Shown: positions 35,772 to 44,863, counted from the stretch's first letter. The stretch is 64,000 nucleotides of DNA from Bradyrhizobium sp. JYMT SZCCT0428 (GCF_018131075.1 NZ_JAFCLS010000009.1:152186-216185); one strand, 5' to 3'. The notes: a model not told the origin generated them from the sequence alone. A program made the numbers and translations.

Positions 35772-36853
35772 GGCGTTGCCTCCTTGAGCGCGGGCTGCGT
35801 TAGACGAGGATAGGTCGCGTGCGGATTATCGATCATGATCTTGCGGACAAGACCTTCCGAAATCCCCTCCGGCAGCACCTCGTCGCCGTCGAATTGCCAG
35901 TGCGGATAGTCGGTCGAGAATAGGAGCAATTCGTCCGACTGCATATGGTCGAACAGGCGATTTAACGTGGCAGAATCCGGCGGCGCGTCGACCGGCTGCA
36001 GCGAAAAACGGATGTTGCTGCGCACAATTTCCAAGGGCGCGCGGTCGACCCAGGGCGTTTCCATCCGCACCCCTCGCCAGAACTTGTGCAGCCGCCACAG
36101 ATATGACGGCAGCCAGGTGAAGCCACTTTCCAGCATCACCATCTTCAGCTGCGGATGCCGCGCAAACACGCCCTCGACGATCAGGCTGGTCAACTGGGTC
36201 TGGAACGCCTGCGCCTGCGCGACGTAATCCTCGACATGATAGGAACCCCAGCCGACCGAGGTCGGCGGGTTGTGATAGGCGGAGCCGGCGTGGATGCCGA
36301 TGGCCAGCCCGAGCCGTTCGGCGGCGGCATAGATCGGCCAATAGGCGCGCTTGCCGAGCGGCATGTCGCCCATCACGAGCATCAGCACCTGAACGAAACG
36401 CGGGTCCTTGGCGCAGCGCTCGATCTCGGTGACTGATTTTTCCACGCTCTGGGTCGGGATCACGATCGAACCGCGCAGGCGGGAATCCTTGTCGAGCCAT
36501 TCCTTGACCAGCCAGTCGTTCAGCGCGCGGCAGAAGGCGTCCTGCATGTCCTCGGAAAACACCATCTGCACGCCGTACAAGGGATTGCAGATGCCGTAGC
36601 TGACCTGAAACCGATCGAGCGCCTGCTTTTGCATGTCGCTGAGGCTGGAGCCCGGCTTGCCCTGCGCCGGGCGCCAATCGGGGCGCGCGCTGATCGGCGA
36701 ATTGGCCGGATAGGATTGCGACACCAGATCGGTCATGCCGCGCGTCGTCACCTGGTCGCGCCAATAGTCGTTCATATACGGCAGCAGGCTGGTCAGATGG
36801 GGCACGGCGGGATGCAGGTCGCAATCCACGCCGCCTGCGATCGGTGACGTCAT
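35768..36853 (-). CDS. Amidohydrolase-2 family metal-dependent hydrolase (paralogue)
   Basis: 361 residues with DCDLHPAVPH, LAIGIHAGSAYH, MVMLESGFTW and FSTDYPHWQFDG, the same layout as the downstream gene. First gene of a three-gene coupled operon. I start it at the ATG at 36853, because the conserved DCDLHP motif then lies at residues 10-15. Earlier in-frame codons (to 37267) would overlap the divergent hydrolase gene and read as non-coding. Confidence 0.82.
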   Translation of the reverse strand: MTSPIAGGVDCDLHPAVPHLTSLLPYMNDYWRDQVTTRGMTDLVSQSYPANSPISARPDWRPAQGKPGSSLSDMQKQALDRFQVSYGICNPLYGVQMVFSEDMQDAFCRALNDWLVKEWLDKDSRLRGSIVIPTQSVEKSVTEIERCAKDPRFVQVLMLVMGDMPLGKRAYWPIYAAAERLGLAIGIHAGSAYHNPPTSVGWGSYHVEDYVAQAQAFQTQLTSLIVEGVFARHPQLKMVMLESGFTWLPSYLWRLHKFWRGVRMETPWVDRAPLEIVRSNIRFSLQPVDAPPDSATLNRLFDHMQSDELLLFSTDYPHWQFDGDEVLPEGISEGLVRKIMIDNPHATYPRLTQPALKEATP

Positions 36854-37024
36854 GACGTTTCCTCGGGCATGTTTCCTCGTGCGCCGACGCGGTCTCACGG
36901 CATCTTGTAGGCCGCGCCGCTTGGTTCTTTGGCCGCATTCAAGCAGGCTGGTCGGTGCGCCGCAACTCGGCAAACGCCAGCCCCCTGTGCTAGGAAAACA
37001 TGGGTCGGCCCTTAGGAGATTTTG

Positions 37025-38005
37025 ATGATTCGGACTGGAAGCACGGCGGTTGCCATCACCCTTTTGCTGGCTGGCGCGGTAGCGGCGCAGACAGCGCCCC
37101 CTGCCCCGCCTGCCGCACCCCCGCCGGTCGATTTCTCCAAGGTCGAGATCAAGACCACCGATCTCGGCGACAACGTCTACATGCTCGAGGGCCAGGGCGG
37201 GAACATCACCGTGGCGGTCGGCAAAACCGGCATCATCATGGTCGACGGCCAGTTCGCGCCGCTGCACGACAAGATCAAGGCCGCGATCTCAACGATCTCG
37301 AACCTGCCGATCAAATATCTCATCAACACGCATTATCACGGCGACCACACCGGCGGGAATGAAGCCTTCGCCAAGGACGGCGTTACCATCGTTTCCGACG
37401 TCAACGTCAAGATTCGCCTGGCAGAGGGAACCACCAACGGCCTGACCGGCGTCAAGACGCCGCCGGCCGCAGCCGGCGCGCTGCCGAAGAAGACCTATGC
37501 CGGCGGGACGCTCAAGATCCGGCTTCCCGGCCGCGTCGCCGACCTCCGGCACATCGCCCACGCCCATACCGACGGCGACACCTATGTCTGGTTCAAGACC
37601 GCCAATGTGCTGTCGACCGGCGACACTTTCACCAACGGCCGCTATCCCAACATCGACTTCGCCAATGGCGGCAACATCAAGGGCATGATCGCGGCGGCCA
37701 ACGCCTATCTCAAAATGACCAACGCCAAGAGCCGCATCGTGCCGGGCCACGGGCCGATCGCCGACAAGGCAGCTCTGGCCGAGTATCGCACCATGCTGGT
37801 CACCGCGCGGGACCGCATGGCGAAGCTGGTAAAGGAAGGCAAGAGCGAAGACGACGTGGTGGCCGCCAAACCGTTCGCCGATCTCGACACGAAATGGGCG
37901 CCGACCGAGCTCGCCTCCAAGAACTTCATTCGCGTCGTCTATCATTCGCTGGCGGACAAGCCCGACAAGAAGTCATTGCTGAAACAAATGCTGCGCCGGA
38001 GTTGA
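37025..38005 (+). CDS. Exported metallo-beta-lactamase-fold hydrolase
   Basis: 326 residues. A signal peptide (MIRTGSTAVAITLLLAGAVA, cleavage near AAQ) is followed by a proline-rich linker. Zinc motif THYHGDHTGG, later ligands in RHIAHAHTDGDTY and VPGHGPIAD. This resembles periplasmic MBL-fold proteins of unknown substrate (quinoprotein-relay-associated or lactamase-like). The ATG at 37025 follows AGGAG at six bases. Beta-lactam resistance is not implied. Confidence 0.85.
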   Translation: MIRTGSTAVAITLLLAGAVAAQTAPPAPPAAPPPVDFSKVEIKTTDLGDNVYMLEGQGGNITVAVGKTGIIMVDGQFAPLHDKIKAAISTISNLPIKYLINTHYHGDHTGGNEAFAKDGVTIVSDVNVKIRLAEGTTNGLTGVKTPPAAAGALPKKTYAGGTLKIRLPGRVADLRHIAHAHTDGDTYVWFKTANVLSTGDTFTNGRYPNIDFANGGNIKGMIAAANAYLKMTNAKSRIVPGHGPIADKAALAEYRTMLVTARDRMAKLVKEGKSEDDVVAAKPFADLDTKWAPTELASKNFIRVVYHSLADKPDKKSLLKQMLRRS

Positions 38006-38008
38006 GGA

Positions 38009-38491
38009 ATGAAAGAGCTCGTAACGATCGCCGAGAAGATCGCCGTCAAACTGATCGAGCGCAAGCAGACCATCGCGATCGCGGAATCCTCGACCGGCGG
38101 CCTGATCTCGGCGGCGCTGCTGTCGGTGCCCGGCGCATCCGCCTATTTCCTCGGCGGCGGCGTGGTCTACACCCGCGACGCACGGCGCATCCTGATGGAC
38201 ATTTCCGATGAGGCGATGAAGGGCCTCCGCTCGGCGTCGGAGCCCTATGCAAAACTGCTCGCGAGCCAGGTGCGCCAGCGCTTCGCCACCGACTGGGGCC
38301 TGTCGGAGACCGGCGCCACCGGGCCGACCGGCAATCGCTACGGCGACGCCGCCGGCCACAGCTGCATGGCGGTCGCCGGCCCGCAGAACGCGGTGTTCAC
38401 GCTGGAGACCGGCAGCGCAGACCGGCAGGCGAACATGCAGAAGTTTGCGAGCACGGCGCTGGGCCTGTTGCTGGAGAATGTGTCGAAGTAG
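38009..38491 (+). CDS. CinA-C/PncC-type nicotinamide-nucleotide amidase
   Basis: 160 residues, corresponding to the C-terminal CinA domain alone: IAIAESSTGGLISAAL with the catalytic serine, VVYTRDARR, and GATGPTGNRYGD. The single-domain form (PncC) deamidates nicotinamide mononucleotide to recycle the pyridine ring. It starts four bases after the MBL-fold gene, so the two are probably co-transcribed although functionally unrelated. Confidence 0.85.
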   Translation: MKELVTIAEKIAVKLIERKQTIAIAESSTGGLISAALLSVPGASAYFLGGGVVYTRDARRILMDISDEAMKGLRSASEPYAKLLASQVRQRFATDWGLSETGATGPTGNRYGDAAGHSCMAVAGPQNAVFTLETGSADRQANMQKFASTALGLLLENVSK

Positions 38492-38547
38492 GTATTGCCT
38501 CCATCGTCGTCCCGGCGAACGCCGGAATATGCGCCAGCGCGAAGGAT

Positions 38548-38630
38548 CGTAGGATGGGTGGAGCGAAGCGATACCCATCAGTTGCAACCCAGGAATATGA
38601 TGGGTTTCGCTTCGCTCTATCCATCCTACG
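38548..38630. repeat. CGTAGGATGGGTGGAGCG palindromic repeat, copy 1
   Basis: CGTAGGATGGGTGGAGCGAA and its complement-type right arm (TTCGCTCTATCCATCCTACG) enclose ATACCCATCA/TGATGGGTTT. Sister copies at 41293-41376 and 59845-59926. Confidence 0.8.
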
Positions 38631-38670
38631 CATTCGTGTCGAAGTAGACATCGCCAATCCCGCGTAACGC

Positions 38671-39522
38671 TTATCGCTGCGGTCCGGACAGGTTCACCTC
38701 CCGCTCCGCCCGGAAGACGTTGCTGTGCAAATTGGCGATCCATTGCCGGCCGCTGGAGGTGACGTTGAGGTAGCGGATTGCAAGCTGGATCTGCGGCGCG
38801 ACGTTGGTCCAGTAGAACTGCGGGAATCGATAAACGATGTCGGCGGGCGTCGCGTAGCCCAGCGTCTTGTTCATTCCGATTTCCTCGAATTCGTAAAACA
38901 GCGCATTCGACTTGCGCATGTAGTTGGGGTCGCCGAGCTGGCCGATCAGATCGGCCGCGCGCAGCAGCAATCCCTCCTCCTCGTTGAGGTCATCACCGTC
39001 GTTCGGACCCGTGGCATAGGGAAAGCGGGTGTATTCGATCGCCCGGGAAATCCGGGCCGCGTCGACTTCCTCCATGGTGTCGAGCCGCTCGATCACGAAC
39101 AGCTTTGAGCGGTCGACATGGTAGGGCGCGAGCGCAGCGTCGGACGATCCAACCGGCAGATGGATCTTGCGGCCGCTGAGATCGGCAACAAAAGCATCAT
39201 CCTCGTCGCCCTGAACGACGCCGCGGACATATCCGATATCATGGGCGAGGCAGGCCATGATGAAGTTGGCGTAATCGTCCGCCGTGGTGGCCCGCGCCAG
39301 CGCGCGGCCGACCAGGATGTCGTGGCCCACCAGCGTCACCAGCATGGTGTGCTCGATGTTGTGATACAGCGCATCGCTGTTGCCGATGCACTCCAGGGTC
39401 AGCCGCGCGGCAAAGGGCAATAGCTTCGTCAAATCGGAATGCGAGGCGCCGAACCGTCCCTCGGTTTCCCGTGACAGGAACGAACCCAGGGCTTGCGCGG
39501 TCAATTGGGGGATTGTGATCAT
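38671..39522 (-). CDS. HD-domain phosphohydrolase-like protein
   Basis: 283 residues. HD metal residues: histidine in LYHNIEHTMLV, His-Asp in ACLAHDIGYVRG and a later aspartate near EEGLLLRAADLIGQLGD. HD proteins hydrolyse phosphate esters, including nucleotides and cyclic dinucleotides. The substrate is not predictable here. The start at 39522 gives a compact protein; longer frames upstream overlap the divergent VOC gene and are not coding. It may be monocistronic. Confidence 0.78.
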   Translation of the reverse strand: MITIPQLTAQALGSFLSRETEGRFGASHSDLTKLLPFAARLTLECIGNSDALYHNIEHTMLVTLVGHDILVGRALARATTADDYANFIMACLAHDIGYVRGVVQGDEDDAFVADLSGRKIHLPVGSSDAALAPYHVDRSKLFVIERLDTMEEVDAARISRAIEYTRFPYATGPNDGDDLNEEEGLLLRAADLIGQLGDPNYMRKSNALFYEFEEIGMNKTLGYATPADIVYRFPQFYWTNVAPQIQLAIRYLNVTSSGRQWIANLHSNVFRAEREVNLSGPQR

Positions 39523-39786
39523 CTCGGCACCCGCTCCCGTCTGTGGTCGCGCCGTGACGACGGCCTGCGCCGCAGCATCCCGGCTTTCCGATCGCTCACC
39601 TATCGAAGCTATCCTATCACCAATCCCCGCGCGACCGGCCGGGTATATCCGCCGCTCCTTTGAAATGTCCGGTCGGCGATGCGCCTGGTGCGCTCGGGGA
39701 AGATACCTGCTCTGCCGTCGCGCCGACGGCTGGATCATGGCACCGCGCCTGACTATAATCCGCCAAAACCTCGGGGGATCGCAGCC

Positions 39787-40677
39787 ATGCAACAGCCGTT
39801 CGACCGCGCCGCAGAAGATCTCGGCAACTCGATCCATTTCGAACATGTCAATGTCTTCGTGCCCGATCAGCGGCTGGCGACGTTGTTCTATGTCACCGGG
39901 CTCGGGCTGACGCGCGATCCCTATCTGATGGTGTCGGACAGCAACATGTGGGTGAATGTCGGCAAGAGCCAGTTTCATCTGCCAAGCGGTGAGGCACAGG
40001 TGCTGCGCGGCCATACCGGCATCGTCATCTCCGGCCGCGAGGCGCTGCTCGAACGGCTGGCGTCGGTCGCCAGGAAGCTCGAAGGCACCAAATTCGCGTA
40101 TCGCGAACACAATGATTATGTCGAGGCGATCTGCCCATGGGGCAATCGCGTGCGCTGCTATGAGCCGGACGCCGCACGCTTCGGCCGCATCACGCTCGGC
40201 ATTCCCTATGTCGAATTCGACGTGCCGGTTGGGACAGCGAAAGCCATTTGCGGCTTCTACCCCGAGATAATGGGGATGCCGGCCGAACTCAAAAACGGCG
40301 ACGGCACCACGGCGCGCGTCAAGGTCGGCAAGGATCAATATCTGCAATTCCGCGAGACCGACCGGAAGCAGCCGGAATTCGACGGCCACCACGTGCAGAT
40401 CTACATCACGAATTTCTCGGGCCCCTACCGCAAGCTGCTGGAGCGCAATCTGGTTTCGCAGGAAGACAACCCGTACCAGTACCGCTTCAAGGACATCGTC
40501 GACCTCGACAGCGGCAAGCATCTGTTCACGGTCGAGCACGAGGTTCGCAGCGCCACGCACCCGATGTTCATGCGACCGCTGGTCAACCGCAACCCGGCAG
40601 AGACCAACCGCACCTACGCGCCCGGCCACGAGCAATGGGCCTGGGCGATGGGACCGGACGAATATGACAGAAGGTAA
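39787..40677 (+). CDS. VOC-family protein (glyoxalase/dioxygenase-like)
   Basis: 296 residues with two vicinal-oxygen-chelate modules (about 15-125 and 135-255): HFEHVNVFVPDQRLATLFY and YVEFDVPVGTAKAICGFY. A possible metal-ligand set can be seen in His/Glu positions of the first module and HHVQIYI of the second. The enzyme type (glyoxalase, dioxygenase, isomerase) cannot be decided. The ATG at 39787 precedes the first conserved beta strand. Confidence 0.72.
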   Translation: MQQPFDRAAEDLGNSIHFEHVNVFVPDQRLATLFYVTGLGLTRDPYLMVSDSNMWVNVGKSQFHLPSGEAQVLRGHTGIVISGREALLERLASVARKLEGTKFAYREHNDYVEAICPWGNRVRCYEPDAARFGRITLGIPYVEFDVPVGTAKAICGFYPEIMGMPAELKNGDGTTARVKVGKDQYLQFRETDRKQPEFDGHHVQIYITNFSGPYRKLLERNLVSQEDNPYQYRFKDIVDLDSGKHLFTVEHEVRSATHPMFMRPLVNRNPAETNRTYAPGHEQWAWAMGPDEYDRR

Positions 40678-40758
40678 TTTGACGTCGTCCCGGCGAAGGC
40701 GATTGTTGAGCCAGGACGGCAGGATTCACTCGAAAGACGACCCTATTAACGTTACATC

Positions 40759-40773
40759 TTAACCAATCATTAA
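40759..40773 (+). promoter_or_regulatory. Perfect CtrA-type site TTAA-N7-TTAA
   Basis: TTAACCAATCATTAA matches the alphaproteobacterial CtrA cell-cycle regulator consensus TTAA-N7-TTAA exactly. It lies 91 bases upstream of the ATG of the small exported protein gene, in the 187-base region after the VOC gene. Confidence 0.55.
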
Positions 40774-40864
40774 GTATGCGTTTGCGGGCCCGAAAAGCCC
40801 GACCTAGCGTGCATCAGGGAGCGGCTTGGGGGAGCCGCCTGGAAACCAACGATTGGTATGTGCC

Positions 40865-41287
40865 ATGGCGTATAGAATGCATTCGGCGCTTGTCGCGTCT
40901 CTCAGCGCAGCCGCGCTTTTGCTTGCCGCGGGCGATACGTTCGCAAGATCAGGAACAGCGCCGGGTGGCGCGCGTTCGGGGTCCCATTCACCGGCCGTCC
41001 ACGGTTTCGGACATCACCGCCGGCACAATGTCGGGACCTACTGGCCGGGAGGCGGCGGCTATTACTATTCGCCGTCGAATGGCGAGACGGTGGTCGAGGC
41101 GCCGCAGTCCACCACGCGCGACATCCGTTACACCTATACTTATGACGTGCCCTGGGATTGGGCGCATCGCTATCCGCCGAACGTTGTCCCGTCCGACCGG
41201 CCCTATGTGTCGAGCTGCTCCTCGGAACCCGTCACGGTTCCCGGACGCAACGGTCAGACGACCATCAACATCACGCGCTGCTATTGA
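40865..41287 (+). CDS. Small exported Gly/Tyr-rich protein, unknown function
   Basis: 140 residues. Signal peptide MAYRMHSALVASLSAAALLL with likely cleavage near TFA-RS. The mature part is rich in Gly, Tyr, His and Ser (TYWPGGGGYYYSPSNGE), with YTYTYDVPWDWAHRYPP in the middle and two cysteines near the end (YVSSCSSEP and NITRCY) that could form a disulphide. No family recognised. The likely CtrA site upstream suggests cell-cycle or envelope-linked expression. Confidence 0.7.
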   Translation: MAYRMHSALVASLSAAALLLAAGDTFARSGTAPGGARSGSHSPAVHGFGHHRRHNVGTYWPGGGGYYYSPSNGETVVEAPQSTTRDIRYTYTYDVPWDWAHRYPPNVVPSDRPYVSSCSSEPVTVPGRNGQTTINITRCY

Positions 41288-41292
41288 TACGG

Positions 41293-41376
41293 CGTAGGAT
41301 GGGTGGAGCGCAGCGATACCCATCATCGTCAGCCAATTGGGTTCGATGGGTATCGCTTCGCTTCACCCATCCTACG
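41293..41376. repeat. CGTAGGATGGGTGGAGCG palindromic repeat, copy 2
   Basis: Same family as the copies at 38548 and 59845: arms CGTAGGATGGGTGGAGCG and CGCTTCACCCATCCTACG around ATACCCATCATCG. Located between convergent genes. Confidence 0.85.
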
Positions 41377-41393
41377 GACCTATTGACGACAAT

Positions 41394-42704
41394 TCACTTC
41401 TCTCTGAACGAACGCATCAGCTGATCGCTCAGCGGCTTCATCAGATACGAAAACATCGTGCGGTCGCCGGTTTGCACGAAGGCTTCCACCGGCATGCCCG
41501 GGATCAGCTTGTTGTTGTCGCCGAGGCGGGCGACTTCTGCCGGCGGCAACGAGACGCGGATCGTGTAATAGCTTTGCCCGGTGCGCTGATCGGTGGTGAC
41601 GTCGGCCGAGACCCTGGTGACCTTGCCGTTCAGTTCCGGCGTGGTGTGCTGGTTGAAGGCCGATAGCCGCAGCAATGTCTTCTGGCCGATCTGCAGCTTG
41701 TCGATGTCCTGCGGATTGACCTTGGCCTCGACCGAGAGATCGTCGGCCTGCGGCACGATCATCATGATGGCGTCACCGGCGGTGATCACGCCGCCGACGG
41801 TATGCACCGTCGACTGCAGCACCATGCCGGTTTGCGGCGCCCGGATGTCGATGCGGCGGAGCTGATCTTCCGCGGTGACCTTGCGCTCGACGAACTCGCC
41901 GATCTTGTCGTTGGTCTCGCGCAAATCCTTGGAAACCTCGCTGACCAGCTCCTTGTCGATCTGGATGATCTGCAGCTCGGTCTCGGTGATCTTGCCCTTG
42001 GCCTGCGCGCGCGAGGCGATGTACTGCGCGCGCTCACCCGACAGGCGGGCGGAATCGCGCTCCAGCGTGGTCAGGCGCGAGATCTGGATCAGGCGCTGGT
42101 CGTAGAGCTGGCGGACGCCGACCAGTTCCTTTTCGACCAATGCGATTTCCTTGTCCTTGGCTTTCTCCTGCGCCGAGAGGCCCTCGATTTCCTCATTGAG
42201 CTGCATGACCCGCTCGCGCAGCTGGGCCTTTTGCCCGGCGCGGCCGTGGACACGAACCTCGAACAATTTGGTTTCGCTCGCCATGACGTCCCTGACGTCG
42301 GGATCGTCGGCGCGATCGGCCAGCATCGGGGGGAACTTGATCTTGTCGGTGCCGCGCTGTTCGGCCTCCAGCCGTGCCGCGCGCGCCAACAATCCGTTGA
42401 GGGTTTTGACGACGATCGCCAGGCTCGCCTTGACCACGGTCTCGTCGAGACGGACCACGACATCGCCGGCCTTGACGGTATCGCCGTCGCGCACCCGCAC
42501 TTCACCGACCACGCCGCCGGTCGGGTGCTGCACCTTCTTGACGTTGGAATCGACCACCACCGATCCCGGCGCGATCAGCGCGCCCGAGATCGGCACCGTC
42601 GAGGCCCACCCGCCGAATCCGCCCACCAGCACCAGCATCAGCGCCAGGCCGACCACCAGATGCGACCGTATCGAACGGCGTGCGCCTTTCAACTCCTCGC
42701 TCAT
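41394..42704 (-). CDS. HlyD-family type I secretion adaptor
   Basis: 436 residues: short cytoplasmic N-terminus, one membrane segment (LVVGLALMLVLVGGFGGWA), a lipoyl-like half (GEVRVRDGDTVKAGDVV), a long coiled coil (about 150-280) and the second barrel half. This is the periplasmic adaptor that bridges the ABC exporter to a TolC-like outer membrane channel. Its ATG overlaps the stop of the ABC gene (ATGA). No outer-membrane channel gene is adjacent. Confidence 0.9.
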   Translation of the reverse strand: MSEELKGARRSIRSHLVVGLALMLVLVGGFGGWASTVPISGALIAPGSVVVDSNVKKVQHPTGGVVGEVRVRDGDTVKAGDVVVRLDETVVKASLAIVVKTLNGLLARAARLEAEQRGTDKIKFPPMLADRADDPDVRDVMASETKLFEVRVHGRAGQKAQLRERVMQLNEEIEGLSAQEKAKDKEIALVEKELVGVRQLYDQRLIQISRLTTLERDSARLSGERAQYIASRAQAKGKITETELQIIQIDKELVSEVSKDLRETNDKIGEFVERKVTAEDQLRRIDIRAPQTGMVLQSTVHTVGGVITAGDAIMMIVPQADDLSVEAKVNPQDIDKLQIGQKTLLRLSAFNQHTTPELNGKVTRVSADVTTDQRTGQSYYTIRVSLPPAEVARLGDNNKLIPGMPVEAFVQTGDRTMFSYLMKPLSDQLMRSFREK

Positions 42705-44446
42705 GGTTTGGCTCCCGGGGCAACGATCTTGATCGGTGCGGGCGGCGGCGGGACGGCGCGCTGCAGCACCTGGCCGAGAACGGTTTCCTTCGGCCCGAAC
42801 GCCTGCATGCGGCCGTCCTTCAGCACCAGCAACTGGTCGACCGCCTCGATGCCGATCGGCCGGTGCGCCACCACAATCACGATGGCGCCGCGCTCGCGCG
42901 CGCCGCGAACCGCACGGGTCAGCGCCTCGTCGCCCTCGGTGTCGAGGTTGGAGTTCGGCTCGTCGAGCACGATCAGGAAGGGATGGCCAAACAGCGCCCG
43001 CGCCAGCCCGACGCGCTGCGCCTGCCCGGCCGACAACGCGGTTCCTTGCTCGCCAATCTGGGTGTCATAGCCCTCGCGCATCTTGATGATCATGTCATGC
43101 ACGCCGGCCTCCTTGGCCGCGATGATGATCGCATCCGATTTGGCGTCGGGATCGAAACGGGAAATATTCTGGGCGATCGAGCCGGCGAACAATTCGACGT
43201 CCTGCGGCAGATAGCCGACGTGACGGCCGAGCACGTCTGACGACCATTGGTCGAGCGCGGCGCCATCCAGCCGCACCTTGCCGCGCACCGGCATCCAGAC
43301 GCCGACCAAGGCACGGATCAGCGACGACTTGCCCGATCCGCTGGGCCCGATCACGCCGACGCCGGTTCCGGCCTCGACCGCAAAAGTGACATCCTGGACG
43401 ATCACCCGCTGATCGCCGGGCGGCACGATGGTGACACCCTCGACCGACAATCGCTTCGACGGGCTCTGCAGCAGGGTCTGGGTGTTCGGCGCCGGGATCT
43501 GTTCGAGCAGTTTGTTGAGGCGATGCCAGCTCTGGCGCGCCGCAACAAAACCCTTCCAGTGCGCGATCGCCAGATCGACCGGCGCCAGCGCCCGCGCGCT
43601 CAGGATCGAGCCTGCGATGATGATACCGCCGGACGCCTCCTGATGGATCACCAGATAGGCGCCGACCGCCAGCACCGCCGATTGCAGCATCATGCGCAGC
43701 ACCTTGGCGATTGCACCTAAGCCGCCCGCGACGTCGCTGGCACGCTGATTGCCGGCCAGATAGGTCTCGTTGGCTTCGGTCCAGCGCTTGGTCAGCCGCC
43801 CGGCCATGCCCATCGCGACCAGCACTTCGGCGTTGCGCCGGCTGGTTGCCGCCAGATCGTTACGCCGCGCCGCCAGCATCATGGCGTCCTTGGCCGGCTG
43901 GCGCGACATCACTTCGGTGATCACGGTGAGCATCACCAGGATGATGGCGCCGACCAGCGCGGTCAGGCCCAGCAGCCAGTGGAATGCGAAGCAAATGGCG
44001 AGGTAGAACGGCAGCCAGGGCAGGTCGAAAAACGCGCCCGGTCCCTGGCTGCCGAGGAAGGAGCGAACGTTATCGAGGTCGCGCAGCGGCTGCAGACCTT
44101 CATTGCGGGCGCCCACCATCAGCGGCAGGCGCACGATGGTATCGAAGACGCGGGCATTGATGGCTTCATCGAGCGCGGTGCCGATGCGGCCGAGAATCCG
44201 GCCCCGGATCAGGTCGAGGCCACCCTGGGCGACGTAGAGTCCCCCGGCGAGCACGACCAGGCCGATCAGGGTCGGCACGCTCCGGCTCGGAATCACCCGG
44301 TCATAGACCTCCAGCATGAAAATCGAGCCGGTCAGATACAGCAGATTGATCATGCAACTCATGATGCCGACGCCGATAAACGCGTTGCGACAGGCGCGCA
44401 GCGCAATACCGAGTTCGGACCGCCGGACACCGGGAGCAGCTGCCAT
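42701..44446 (-). CDS. Type I secretion ABC exporter (PrtD-like)
   Basis: 581 residues: N-terminal membrane domain with about six segments, then the ATPase. Walker A GPSGSGKSS near residue 365, signature LSAGQAQRVGLARALFG, Walker B FLIVLDEPNSNLD near 494 and a switch histidine in VVAHRP. There is no C39 peptidase domain, which fits export of C-terminal-signal (RTX/protease-type) proteins. The start is the ATG at 44446; a TTG 18 bases upstream is less likely. Couples to the HlyD gene. Confidence 0.9.
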   Translation of the reverse strand: MAAAPGVRRSELGIALRACRNAFIGVGIMSCMINLLYLTGSIFMLEVYDRVIPSRSVPTLIGLVVLAGGLYVAQGGLDLIRGRILGRIGTALDEAINARVFDTIVRLPLMVGARNEGLQPLRDLDNVRSFLGSQGPGAFFDLPWLPFYLAICFAFHWLLGLTALVGAIILVMLTVITEVMSRQPAKDAMMLAARRNDLAATSRRNAEVLVAMGMAGRLTKRWTEANETYLAGNQRASDVAGGLGAIAKVLRMMLQSAVLAVGAYLVIHQEASGGIIIAGSILSARALAPVDLAIAHWKGFVAARQSWHRLNKLLEQIPAPNTQTLLQSPSKRLSVEGVTIVPPGDQRVIVQDVTFAVEAGTGVGVIGPSGSGKSSLIRALVGVWMPVRGKVRLDGAALDQWSSDVLGRHVGYLPQDVELFAGSIAQNISRFDPDAKSDAIIIAAKEAGVHDMIIKMREGYDTQIGEQGTALSAGQAQRVGLARALFGHPFLIVLDEPNSNLDTEGDEALTRAVRGARERGAIVIVVAHRPIGIEAVDQLLVLKDGRMQAFGPKETVLGQVLQRAVPPPPAPIKIVAPGAKP

Positions 44447-44863
44447 CAATTCGTGTCTCTGCAAAAAGGGATTAGCTAACGGGCTGGTTCTACCGATGTT
44501 TGTGGCCAGCGTCTATTTAAGTCACGTTAACCTGAATGCGGTTCATGCCCCTGCAGGCTGCAGGACGTCTGACCGAAACACCGGGAAATGGGCCGACGGA
44601 GCGGGTCAGGCGGGTCCGGCGCGGGGCTTTGCCGGTTCGGCCGTCGCAAAAGGCGCTGGAATCACTGATATCGAGGCCCGTCCAAATTCGCCGTGCAGGT
44701 CGAACACCCACTCCCAGTCCTTAAGGCCGCCTGCCGGCCGCCAGCGGGTTTCGGCGCGGCGCCCGGACCCCGTGAATGTCCGCGCACCGCCTTGCGGATC
44801 ATGGTAGGTTCCGCGCCCTGGCTGCACCCGTCGTGCAGGTCTCGACGGAGTTCTCGCGGCCAC
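44447..44863. other. 417-base region between the exporter and AraC genes
   Basis: Divergent region that must hold promoters for both neighbours. The minus strand from about 44606 to 44800 has an open frame with WRPAGGLKDWEWVFDLHGEF that reads protein-like but has no start codon I can support, so it may be a remnant. No other gene seen. Confidence 0.4.

Noticed and set aside
36854..37267. N-terminal extension of the first amidohydrolase
   Set aside because: It overlaps the divergent MBL-fold gene, and the conserved DCDLHP motif already sits close to the ATG at 36853.
37025..38005. Metallo-beta-lactamase resistance gene
   Set aside because: Only the fold and HxHxDH motif match; the fold is shared by many non-lactamase hydrolases, and there is no resistance context.
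39523..40635. Upstream extension of the HD-domain protein gene to 40635
   Set aside because: It lies antisense to the VOC gene and lacks domain character; the compact ATG at 39522 fits the HD domain.
44517..44530. Possible second CtrA site upstream of the type I exporter (TTAAGTCACGTTAA)
   Set aside because: Spacing between the TTAA words is six, not seven, and CtrA full sites require seven.
44790..44850. H-NS-like reading (YHDPQGGARTFTGSGRR) on the minus strand
   Set aside because: It resembles the H-NS C-terminal motif only loosely, lacks an N-terminal oligomerisation helix and start, and continues into unrelated sequence.
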